NCBI GenBank assembly: GCA_022264855.1
Contig: JABYQU010000020.1
Location: 186,001-250,000 of the forward strand
Direction of reading: 5' to 3'
DNA: 64,000 nucleotides
DNA from: Lenzites betulinus
Taxonomy: Eukaryota > Basidiomycota > Agaricomycetes > Polyporales > Polyporaceae
Of the stretch, positions 26,201 through 35,759 are shown piece after piece. The number at the start of each line of letters is the position of its first letter. Position 1 is the stretch's first letter. Position numbers and translations under genes: made by a program. The notes under the pieces were generated by a model. The model was not told where the DNA came from and searched no databases. It worked only from the letters and a program-made list of their open reading frames with translations.

Positions 26201-28393
26201 TTTGTCATCACGAATGTCACCACCGGTTTCGAATGCCGCCAGATTACTTTGGAAGACATTCCGGCCTCTGTGACTCCCGCGACTCTAACCAAGGAGCTTG
26301 AGGTCTTTGGTCCGGTGACGGCCGTCGTTCTGGTCGACACTTACGACGTGGACAACACCGCGACGTTTAAGGTGACTTTCGGAGCTGGGGAGGCCGCCGC
26401 CGAGGCCGTTTCTGCTTTGAACGGGAATCAATTCTTCGGGAACGAAGTGACGGCGCAACTCGTGCAGAAAACAGCAAACGCTCTCGGTGGGGGAACGCTC
26501 TACGACGGTGATGTCCTCTTCGAGCTGCCCACTCCGTGGCAGATTGGGTTCGTCGGTTACGCGAGCGAGGTATTCGCAGACAAGGCTATCGAGTATGCCA
26601 AAACTGTGGACCTGGGCTCGTCTCAGATCATCGGAGAGAAGTACAAAGGCATTCCAGTCCTCGGGGATTGCAGTGTTCGTTTCCGCAACCTTCCCCCGCA
26701 CTTCGAAGTTAAAGACATCAAGAAACATTTCTTCGACCGCGTCGTGCAGGCAGAAAAGGCAAAACAGCCCAAGAAACCACGCGCAAAGGGACGCACCAAG
26801 GGAAAGACGGCTGAGAACCCCAATAGCGAGAAGGACACCACCGCGGAGATATATCAGGGAGCGATGGTACAGCGCGGAAAGTACAACTCACTGCAGGGTG
26901 CCTTTCAGGGGTTGAAGCGGATGCTGCAACAGTATGACGAGGACGTCTCGATCAATGCCCTGCCTCCACCATACCGCAATGTCATCAGGGTATGGGCTCA
27001 CTTCTCCAATGCGGACGTGGCATCCCAGGCTTGTGCTGCCTTGGACCGGTACAACCCTCGTTTCGTGGGCAAAGGACGGATCTTCGCTCACCATTTCAAG
27101 ACCATGCGATACCAGCTCCCCGCCCCGATCTTCGACGTGCTGAGAATTGACATCGATCTCCTCCGCTCGTACATTCTAGACGATCACAACACGACCCTCT
27201 CCGTACTCGACAAGAGGGAGTCTCTGGGCCCGGGAGCCTCTGTGACCATCAAGCTTGTATCAAAGAGCATGGAGTCTCTCACGAAGTCGAAGGCGACGTT
27301 TGAAAATCTTCTCCGCGGCGAAAAGGTTATGGACAGAGGCCAAATCCTGTGGAACGACTACTTCGGAAGTCGGGCGGGCCAAGCCTTCCTGCACGCCTTG
27401 GAGAATGAGAACCCGATGGTGAAGATCAGCAGCGACACCCGCCGGCGCTCCATATCGCTTTTCGGTGTCCGTAGCCACCGCGAGCGAGTCAATGATCTGA
27501 TCGTCCACAGGGTTAGGCAGCTGAAGGCCCAGCTCACCCACCGCTACCCTGTCTCTGACCTCCTTATCGGCGTCTTCATGAGCGCGGACCTCGTGGACCT
27601 CCAGCGGGAGCTCGGGCACGAAAACGTCTGGTTCGATATCTCCTCCAAGCACCTCGTCATCCGCGGCGACGAGGACGCGCAGAAGGTTGCGCAGCTCGCG
27701 ATCCTTCACGCGCGCCAGCGCCATCCGCGCCGCGCCCCGGGCAGCGCAACGTCGTGCCCCGTCTGCCTTGGCGACGTCTCACATCCGGTCACGCTCGCGT
27801 GCGGCCACACCTGGTGCAAGGCGTGCCTCGCGGGCTACCTCACTGCCTCCGTCTCCACCAAGACGTTCCCGCTAACGTGCCTCGCGGACGAAGCGCGCTG
27901 CGCCCGTCCGATCGCGCTCGCCACCGCTCAGCGGTTGCTCTCGACGGAGGAGTTCGACCGCGTCCTGCACGCCGCGTTCGCCGCGCACGTCCAGCAGCGC
28001 CCCGCGGAGTTCCGCTACTGCCCCACGCCGGACTGCCCGCAGGTGTATCGGACCGCGCCGGCCGCGGCCGCGGCGCGCGCAGGCGCTGCGGTGCTGCAGT
28101 GCCCGGCGTGTCTCGTGCGCATCTGCGCACACTGCAGCGCGGAGGCGCACGAGCGCACGTCGTGTGTGGCGGCGAACCCGGAGGACGAGCAGCTGTTCGA
28201 GCTGTGGAAGACGGGGCACGACGTGAAGCACTGCCCGCACTGCAAGGTACCCATCGAGCGCGCGGCGGGCTGCAACCACATGACGTGCGTGAGCTGCAAG
28301 ATTCACATCTGCTGGGCCTGCCTTGAGACGTTCTCGCGGAGCGGCGACGTGTACGACCACATGCGCGGCATCCACGGTGGTATCGGATACTGA
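23258..28393 (+). CDS. Five-CCCH zinc finger protein with RRM/KH-like region and C-terminal RBR E3 ubiquitin ligase
   Basis: A predicted RNA-binding RBR ubiquitin ligase of 1484 aa. Thirteen exons: 23258-23488, 23548-23697, 23762-24286, 24349-24495, 24556-24579, 24637-24882, 24931-24975, 25024-25293, 25360-25396, 25449-25603, 25656-25835, 25890-26042, 26102-28393. CCCH fingers sit at about residues 133, 307, 371, 462 and 639. Spacings are Cx7Cx5Cx3H for the first, second and fifth, Cx8Cx5Cx3H for the third, and Cx8Cx4Cx3H for the fourth. They are joined by Pro/Ser/Thr-rich linkers. Exon 13 holds an RRM-like fold (about 755-830), a basic stretch (KPKKPRAKGRTKGK) and a long helical/KH-like region. 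The RBR unit spans 1273-1484: RING1 starts CPVCLGDVSHPVTLACGHTWC; an in-between-RING follows (YCPTPDC..., CPACLVRICAHC); RING2 is CPHCKVPIERAAGCNHMTC. The cysteine of GCNHM is the expected ubiquitin-thioester site. GC content rises sharply within the RBR part. Confidence 0.88.
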
Positions 28394-29107
28394 ATTGGAC
28401 ACCACCCCTCGACTTCGCTTTCCTCTACGCCCCTCCTCCGGATTTCCTCTCCTCGTCCCTGGCTATATTCTCTGCTTGCTCTGGATTCAGCTGTTGAGCT
28501 CGCTTTATGTACCCCAGACCCCAGTCACTCATACATCTATGTCCTGTCTTCGTTCTCACGTCAGTCGACGCTCGCTCTCTCATAGCTCTCGTTTCAGCGA
28601 TATCCCCTCGACCTCATTATACGGATTGCTTCCCTATGTACCTTCCCCCAGACTGCGCCCGTTTCCTTAGCACCGTCCTCTGACGAGCTTGTACGAGTAC
28701 TCAATATTGCATTGCAGAACAGAGAATGAAGATGACTTCAGATGAGATGAGACGAGATGCAGCACCGGTGAGAATACATATGCATGGGACGAGCGTTATA
28801 CAGTGGTGTGGGGTGTGACGTGGATGTGTATGCAAAATTTCCGGGACTGTTACATTGGCAGGACGAGCGGACGGGACACGGCTTCGACGCGAAATAAGAG
28901 GGAGCAAGGACGAGATAAAGGTCGTGAGCGGCCCGCGGGGTGGGGGCGCGGCGGGCAAGAGGGCGAGGACGAGGAGGGGACAATAGAGAGAAAGACGAAG
29001 AGACAGAGGGAGAAGAGCAGGGGGGAGACAACAATGAGATTCTGCGTCCGTCCGCTCCACAAGGAACAACAACCTGAGCTGGATAGATACCATCGCACAG
29101 TTCGCAT
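28394..29107. other. Convergent 3' regions, no gene
   Basis: This lies between the stop codons of the RBR gene (plus) and the polyglutamine gene (minus). The first ~300 bp are pyrimidine-rich on the plus strand and the rest is purine-rich on the plus strand, so each transcript's 3' UTR would be pyrimidine-rich. Minus-strand open frames here read through the polyglutamine gene's last intron and are not supported. Confidence 0.55.
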
Positions 29108-29516
29108 TCACACAGTTACATATTGCACAAACTGCCGCCCAAACCACCCAAAAAAGCAAGGGAAAAAGCTGTCGCGTCAGCATGCACTCATTGACACAGC
29201 AGAGAGAGAGGAACGAAAAGGGAAAGAGAGCAGGAAACAGCGCGCGGCAACTCACATTCTTGTACGGACGCGTCGCCGGGAGCCCGTGCACGGGCAACGA
29301 GTCGCGCAGCTCCGGTACGCCCGGGGCGTACTTCATGAACGCCCCGTGGTGGTCCTGCCAGCCGTCCGTCGGGGACGGGTAGTGCTTCAGGTCCTCGGGG
29401 TTCGCGAGGTGCTGCGGCGCGTACACGATGTAGCGCTCGCCCCGGTCGTTCACGAACAGGTGGTCCCCGCGCCGGTTCCAGAATCCATGGCGCACCTGTC
29501 GGCGATGCGCGCTCTG

Positions 29517-29547
<31 letters not shown>

Positions 29548-31744
29548 GCCGCCGCCGCCGCGGAGGCGGAGGACGTCCCCCGTGTGAGCTGCTCCACGTA
29601 TGGGGAAGGCTGCGGAGGGCGCGGGAGGGGGTTGTGCCGCAGCGGAGAAGACGCGCTTGTCATAGACGTCGGCGGCGGGTTCGGCGACGTGCGCGCGTAC
29701 GAGGCCGAGCTCGACTGGCCGCTGTACGGGGACGAGGAGTACGCTTGCGACTGGGGTTGCGAGGGCGAGTACCGCGGCGACCGGCCGGGAGACCGGGAGC
29801 GCTGCGGGGTGATGGGCGGCGGGGGCGGGATGACCGCGGGGTAGGTGTGGCTTCGTGAGATCTGCTGTGAGCTCGCCTTACTCTCGGGCGACGGGCGCGT
29901 GTAGAGCGAGAGCGGGGGTGTGTGCCCAGGGGGTGTGCGCGTCGCAGGTTGTGGCGTGCGTGGACCAGGTTGGGGAGTAGCGTCTACGTCTCGCGACCTG
30001 TCGTAATCGCGCTGCCGGTCACTAGGCTCGCGCGATATTGACCGGGGGAAATCGCGAGGGGTCTTGCGGTATACCGGGCGTTCCCGTTCCCGGTCCTCCG
30101 ACACGTAGTCGAACGCGACAGCGGGGAACGTCTTGCTACGCCCGAGTTCGTTACGGGGGCTGCGCCGAGGCGAGTCGGGGGGCGTCGTAGGAACTATGAG
30201 CGGGCTCAACACAGAGTCGGGCTCCTCTGTCAAGTTAATAAGTCCTAGACTAGAGCTAGAGGTCGTGGCGGAGCTTGGGGGCTGCGTCGACTGCCGACCA
30301 GCATTCAAGCTGTTCGTGCGAGTGAGCGTTGTGGCGGGAGGATATATGGGGCCATGATTGGGGGCCGTTGCAGCGTGACGAGGGGTAGGCGTGTGCTGCT
30401 CCATGTCATCTCGGCTGGGCATCCTCGTAGGCGTGGTGTGATAGTGATTTGGGGTGCGAACGATCTTCGGCGAGAAGGTGGGGAGAAGCTCACGTCTGGC
30501 GCTATAGGACTCGTCGCGGCCCGATTCACGTTCGGACAATAAAGGCACTGATGACCCGGATGAACCTCCATTGGAATACATCGTTGCGGGTGCAGCAGCG
30601 GCCGCGGCCGCGGCCGATGCAGAGGATAGTGCCGTGGATGCCGATGTGCTGCGGTAGTCCCGCGAGGAGTACGGTTGCAACTCATGAGTCTGCCGCGGGG
30701 AGACGTTGTGGCTCTGTTGCCGCTGGTGGCGGTGACTTGGGTCTGAGGACTGCTGCGGCGAAGCCGGATACCTATCCACCGCCTGAGACTCTGGCTGGAA
30801 CTGCTGTTGAGCCTGTCGCTGCTGCTGCTGCTGCTGTTGCTGCTGCTGTTGCTGCTGCTGTTGCTGTTGCTGTTGATGGTAAGTGGAATAGCTTGATACA
30901 GTGGGAGGGGCGGACGACGGGGCTCTGTCCTGGGGCTGGGGAGTAGGCGCGGAGCGGGACGCGTCGTAGGTGTAGTGGCGGCTCTGGGACGAATGCTCCT
31001 GGGCGCTGGGGGGAGGAGCTTGCATATTCCGCGACGAACTACTGGAGCGAGTGTGCTCGTATATGTATTCGAGGCGCGGAGCCTGAGGGGGCGGCGGAAG
31101 ATCCTTCTCGACCTGTTGTTGCTGCCTCTGCCCGCCTTGCCCATCGCGAAAACCAGACGCACCAGTAGTCTCTGCAGACTTAGTGTGGTCGCTGCTGAGT
31201 TCCTTGGGCACCCAGACCCATGGGGTGTGAGGAACGCCATTGGACGAGTCCTTGCGGTGTCGCTCTTCGGGAGGAGTGTCGTCCCTGTCAAAGAAGGTCA
31301 CACTTCAATACAAAGGAAAAAAAACCTCGCCACACACTTGATGTGCATATTCTCGAGCTTGAGAGGGTTGTCCGACAGCTCCGTGGCCCAGTACGACGCA
31401 TCGCCCGGGTTGGGTATACGCCTCTGGGGGCCGCCCCAGGTCTGCGCACCGGTGGCCGCTGCCACTCCGCTTCCCCAGCCAGGATGCGGGGCCCACATCT
31501 GGAAGTTGTTCTGGGGGTGGGTCATGTTGGGGTTTGCACGAAAGTAGGGGTTCTGCTGCCAACGGCCGCTCGCCCAGATCTGGGGGTTGACCCCAGCCGG
31601 CGCGGGAGGGGCTGCGGCGTTGAAGGGTGCGCTAGCGTACCAGGTGTTGGCATGCATCCAGCCGTGGGTAGCGGTCGGGATATATTGGTTGTCCGGGTAC
31701 GGTCCAGTAGGAACTCTGGGAGGGGGCTTCATGACGTGCGCCAT
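29108..31744 (-). CDS. Polyglutamine/low-complexity orphan protein
   Basis: Function unknown. Three exons (31744-31338, 31284-29256, 29131-29108) give 819 aa; the last exon encodes only FVQYVTV. The N-terminal ~135 residues look folded and are rich in Trp, Asn and Pro (WMHANTWYAS, PQIWASGRWQQNPYF, DASYWATELSDNPLKLENM). The middle ~550 residues are disordered, with a ~19-residue glutamine run near residue 290, a polyalanine run, a second glutamine run near residue 735, and many Ser/Pro/Arg motifs. Next to the second run is a compact conserved-looking end (RHGFWNRRGDHLFVNDRGER, YPSPTDGWQDHHGAFMKYAP). Both folded ends look under constraint while the middle does not. It could be a transcriptional or RNP-granule scaffold, but there is no direct evidence. 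Its promoter is the 950 bp shared with the ribosome recycling factor gene. Confidence 0.8.
29510..29548 (-). repeat. CAG-type triplet run (glutamine) followed by alanine run
   Basis: Interrupted CTG/TTG triplets on the plus strand (CAG/CAA on the coding strand) encode the second glutamine tract. Adjoining GCC/GCG triplets encode alanines. The tract lies inside the polyglutamine orphan gene. Confidence 0.8.
30815..30876 (-). repeat. CAG/CAA triplet run encoding the long glutamine tract
   Basis: About 19 consecutive glutamine codons, mainly CAG with CAA interruptions on the minus strand. An upstream alanine run is encoded at about 30594-30625 (GCC/GCG/GCA). CAA interruptions usually stabilise such arrays. 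Length variation between strains is expected but cannot be seen here. Confidence 0.85.
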
Positions 31745-32694
31745 TGTCGAACGGCAGAGACGGTCCAGCGGTGGCAGGAGACGGAGGATATACTCGGCGG
31801 GCGGTAGAAGAAGACTTGATAGTGGTGATTACGGCTTTGTGTACGCACTTGCATAGATATACTGATAGCTTACTTTCGGAGAGAGAATTGTTGTTAACGC
31901 TACGGTCGAGCATCGGAGGGCGGTGAGTAGACATACCGTTGCCCAGCCAGATAAGCTGGCACGGCCGGGGACAGAGAATAGATCGTTCTGCAGCCTGTGC
32001 AGGAAGAGTGGTTCGTTTGGTAGCGAGCACAAGCAGCAGATAGGCTAGGCGAGAAGTTCCGCAGTTGGAGGGATATATACGCGGACGGGACGGCGAAGGG
32101 TCGAGGACGAGAGGGCAGTGGTTCGGTGCTACTCTCTTGGTCAGAGCCGATCTGATTTAGAATACGCCGGAGCTTACCAGACTGACCGGGGACACCGCGC
32201 TCCCGAGGACACAGAGGGTCTCACAAGATCCAAATTGGATCGGACGCGTCGCGGGCGCGGGCGGCGGAGGCGGCGAGGGGGACGACGAGCTCACTGTCGA
32301 GCACAGCGTGAGGCTCGAGGCGGCTCGCTCCTCTCTGCTTGGCCTTGTTTGTGTCCGGTGGCGCCTCTGCTATCCCGCTCAGGTTCGGCGCATCCGCTCC
32401 GTCCTCGGAGACCTCCTCCGCCTCCTGGAGACTTCCATCAGCGTTCCCAGCACAGACCTCGCTTCCCCGGGCCTGCTCGCCGTCCTCGAGCGCGCCCACA
32501 CCGCCCGGCATTCGTGCCTGGCGCCCCGAGGCGCGTCGGGATAACAGACGCCCATTGCGCCCCGATCGCGACGCGTCGTAGGCCACCACGTGACACCCGT
32601 ATACCAAATGCGGAAAATTAGGGCTTGCCACCAAAGCCTTCGCCCCTCCCCCTTGCTGCTTTACACCCCCAGGAGGCCCATTTGTGCAGGGACA
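31745..32694. promoter_or_regulatory. Divergent intergenic region (polyQ orphan / ribosome recycling factor)
   Basis: This 950 bp stretch lies between two divergent start codons. The part from 32200 to 32590 is GC-rich. It opens on both strands without any domain, so I treat those frames as chance. ACGCGT hexamers occur near 32242 and 32571. Confidence 0.5.
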
Positions 32695-33700
32695 ATGGCA
32701 ACTCTTGCAGGTCTTGCTTGTCTGTGGTCTGTCTCGTCTTCCTCTCGCTTAGTCTGGCAGTCCCAGTGCTCCCGGGTGGTCGTACAGCGGGCTGCAGCCG
32801 TGGTCAACCAGCAACGCTTCTACGCTAAGCCGGTGAAAAAGTCCAAGGAGAAAGGCAAGGATAAGGAGAAGGAAAACGAACGAGAGAGGGAGGCCGTTTT
32901 CAGCTCGTCGAAGCGGTCCAAGGGCGCCACAGCGGACGATCTCATCCCCGCCTCGCAGCGCATCGTGTCGAGCGAGGAGTACAAGAAGGCGGAGGGCAAG
33001 ATGCAGACCGCGCTCGAGTGGTACAGGAAGGAGGTCGCCGTGCTCGAGACCCGTGCCACGGGGCGCGTCACCCCCGCACTGCTAGCCCCCGTTCGCGTGA
33101 AAGTACCAGGTGCATCACACCCGCGTGGCGTGCGCCTCGAGGAGGTCGCCACCATCGGCGTAAAAGAGGGCACGACCCTGCTCGTCACCGTCTTCGAAGA
33201 GCATGTGAGTGTCCGCGCACGCTGCGCGGGAAGACCGCGCCCGGATTGGCTGACCGCTTGCCGTCTGCCGCACCAGTAGACGTTGAAATACGTAGAGCAA
33301 GGCATTTACGACGCAAAGATCCCTAGCGTCACGCCCCAGAAGCTGGACAGCCGGACGATCAAAATCCCCATACCGAAGTGCGTGTCCCCCTCAAGGGGAC
33401 GCTTATGCAGTCCGCTAATCATCCTCACGTCAGGCCCACGGTCGAAACGCGCAATGCATTGTACACGACCGCCGCTCGCTTATCGGAGGATGCGCGTGTC
33501 CAGCTGCGAAAGCATCACTCGGCGCTGCTCAAGAAAGAGAGCGTTGAAAAGCACTCGTCCGACTTCGCCACGGTGCGTGGATCTGCCCGGTGATTCACTC
33601 GTGGTTTACTCATATGCCTCCGCAGTATCAAGCCCTTCTAGACAAGTGCTTAGCCGATCTAGACAAGATCTTAGTCCACTTGAAGAAGACAACGGGCTAG
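32695..33700 (+). CDS. RRF1: Mitochondrial ribosome recycling factor
   Basis: It splits post-termination mitochondrial ribosomes together with mtEF-G2. Four exons (32695-33204, 33280-33377, 33434-33572, 33626-33700) give 273 aa. The first ~85 residues form a matrix-targeting leader: Arg-, Ser- and Ala-rich with an RFYAKP cleavage-like site, then a Lys/Glu-rich linker. The RRF fold begins near residue 100 with the triple-helix segment (KMQTALEWYRKEVAVLETRATGRVTPALLAPVRV). The alpha/beta subdomain follows (GVRLEEVATIGVKEGTTLLVTVFE, YVEQGIYDAKIPSVTPQKLDSRTIKIPIP). The C-terminal helices complete it (TVETRNALYTTAARLSEDAR, and the last helix LLDKCLADLDKILVHLKK). The family's R(A/T)GR motif is present. 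Bacterial RRF is 185 aa, so the extra length is the leader and linker. Confidence 0.95.
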
Positions 33701-34223
33701 CGTGTGCATAAGCGCCATTGCTCGACAGTGTATGATGACGTCCGCTACGAAATCCGTTGAATACGCTGCTTAACGCTACCGTACCCTAGTAGGCTACACT
33801 AGATTACAAGTAGTAATTGCAATTCAGTCACCCCTCTGGCAAACATACATTCAAACAAGCCACAACCTGCGCCTATACCGCTCCATTCAAGCACTACTTC
33901 ATTATATATACCGACCGATCGGAAATGTGGGGCCGATGGATGGCAGGCCTTTTTCCAGCCATTAAATCGTGAATATCTTGAAACGCAGGAGGGTGCCCCC
34001 GACGCGTGCGTACTGTATACGTGTGACGAGACGTGTCCATCACAGTCACGACGGCATTACGTCGGTCTGTGCGCGGGTGGTCTAAGCGCCGGGCGCAGCC
34101 GCGCAGACGACGTGCAACAGCAGACAGCTCCACCCTGCATCATCTGCTCTTAACGTCCATCTCCCTCGTCCGTGCTCTCCTCCAACCTCCTCGCGTACCC
34201 CTCCTCCACAACACGCTATCAGT
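33701..34223. other. Intergenic, promoter of PMP3 gene
   Basis: A 523 bp stretch between two genes transcribed in the same direction. The last ~90 bp are pyrimidine-rich and directly precede the PMP3 start. No coding exon was seen. Confidence 0.5.
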
Positions 34224-34755
34224 ATGGTTCGCGGTTCAGATGTTCTCCTCATCGTCGTATGTGTTATTTCTACAATGGCCGTATCAACCTCCTAACTGTC
34301 AACATCTCCTTGCTTAGGTCGCTATCCTCTTCCCACCTGCCGCGGCAGCCTTTATCACGGGCTGCAGTTGCGACCTCCTCATCAACATCCTGTTGACAGT
34401 GTATGTCTTTCTTGCATACGCTACAGAAAAATTAGTCACTGACGGCGTCCCCACCAGTCTCGGATATCTTCCAGGCCATCTGGTAAGCAACCAAGGCCTG
34501 CTCGTCCTCCCTTCAGCGAGTTCTAATTTAGACCCAAAAGCATGCCTTCTGGCTCATTTACAAGAAGATGCAAGCTGAAGAGCGTTATGGCCGCGGAGGC
34601 TACATCTGTAAGCATTGTTTCTCTGCTGCTGCTCTAACTCATCACTGACACCTTCCCCCGCAGACATTGGCAACGGCGAATATCAGCCTGCGGCCGGTGT
34701 CGCTGCCCCTGTGCAGCCCAACTACGGTGCCACTGGTGGCAATTACGTCCACTAA
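34224..34755 (+). CDS. PMP3: PMP3-family plasma membrane proteolipid
   Basis: A small two-helix plasma membrane protein of the Pmp3/RCI2 family, which influences membrane potential and tolerance to salt and cations. Five exons (34224-34256, 34318-34400, 34458-34482, 34532-34607, 34664-34755) give 102 aa. Helix 1 is DVLLIVVAILFPPAAAAFIT. A GCSCDLLINILLTVLGYLPG hinge and helix 2 follow, with the family signature GYLPGHL and HAFWLIYKK. A soluble tail (AEERYGRGGYI...) is typical of filamentous-fungal members and longer than the 55 aa yeast protein. The intron 34483-34531 adds the residues TQK next to the signature, so its acceptor could be slightly different. Confidence 0.92.
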
Positions 34756-35215
34756 ACACTAGGACCTTGTCTTTACCCAACGCCCGTTCTTGACCTTGCA
34801 CCGTATCTCTACGCCAGTGACGAACTGTTCCCTGCCCCTTCTTCCCCGTTGTATGTACACGATGGCTTGTAGGACTATTTGACGACATATCCATATCGTA
34901 TCGATTGGTTACGTGCGAATTCCTCTGCCTTTGTGTGTCACGAGCACTTTTCTGCTCTGCACTCTGCAGTCTGTAGACCCTATGTTCGCTGCTACGATCT
35001 GATATCATTGCTCACCTTTTGGGCATTAGAGAGAGTTCCCGGTAAGTGCCTACATTGAGTGCAGCACCGGATATTGCTGATCCTACGTATCTCAGCGACC
35101 ATCTTGTCCCAGTGTCCTTTAGCCACAACACCTCCGGTCACAATTCATACGTGTAAATAGGCACGCCCGTGGGTTGTAGCTAAGGACCCATCTGTTCTCG
35201 AACCTTGGGTTAATC

Positions 35216-35540
35216 ATGCCTAGCGAGCCGCCTACTACAGGTTACCGCGTTCCGCAGCCTGCATACAACGGTCAATCTGGGCGTCAAGTTGTGCACCGAT
35301 GCGCGAAAGGCATGGTCCTCACTCAGCTCCCATACTGCTGCGTATACCTGTTGATCAACATTCTTTGTGTAGGTCAGAGGTCAGTAATCGAGTGCTCGTC
35401 ATGGGTACGACGTGTGGGGATGCCCCTTGGTTTAGCGACACCCTCGTCGGGATTTGGCCTTTTCGATCTACAAATACCACGTCCTGGGCTGGTATTCAAC
35501 TGACCAAAGCGCGACATACACAGATGACGCACGGACAATG
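35216..35540 (+). pseudogene. Possible decayed PMP3-family paralogue
   Basis: An open frame from 35216 starts MPSEPPTTGY...PQPAYNG, like the N-termini of some basidiomycete PMP3 relatives. It reaches CCVYLLINILC, matching the LLINIL core of the intact gene 0.9 kb upstream, followed by a possible GT donor. The hydrophobic FPP helix before that core is missing, and no clean GYxPG exon follows. A candidate continuation (acceptor near 35439) gives LAFSIYKYHVLGWYS. I read it as a tandem duplicate that lost a segment, but it could be a divergent functional gene or chance. Confidence 0.35.
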
Positions 35541-35759
35541 AGAGCTGGTTGAATCCCTTCGGCATCGCCCACGAGGCCACTGTAAGCGCCCATCCTCCTG
35601 CCTATAACTGGAGGCGCCGCTCATTCCGACCTACCACCTGCCTCTCTTACCCGTTACTCCGTTACTCCCCATAACCACATTTCTAACTCCCCTGGGTACG
35701 TGTCTTCATCATACTTGCGCGCTCTCTGCTGAGATAGATGCAGGCGCAGGAAGAACGAG

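Noticed and set aside
28701..29107. Extension of the polyglutamine gene reading frame to a stop near 28701
   Set aside because: The frame runs through a good GTGAGT donor at 29255; splicing to a short last exon (FVQYVTV) keeps the total a multiple of three and avoids a low-complexity tail.
32221..32634. Open frames on both strands before the ribosome recycling factor
   Set aside because: GC-rich sequence opens both strands at once; neither product shows a domain or plausible splice partners.
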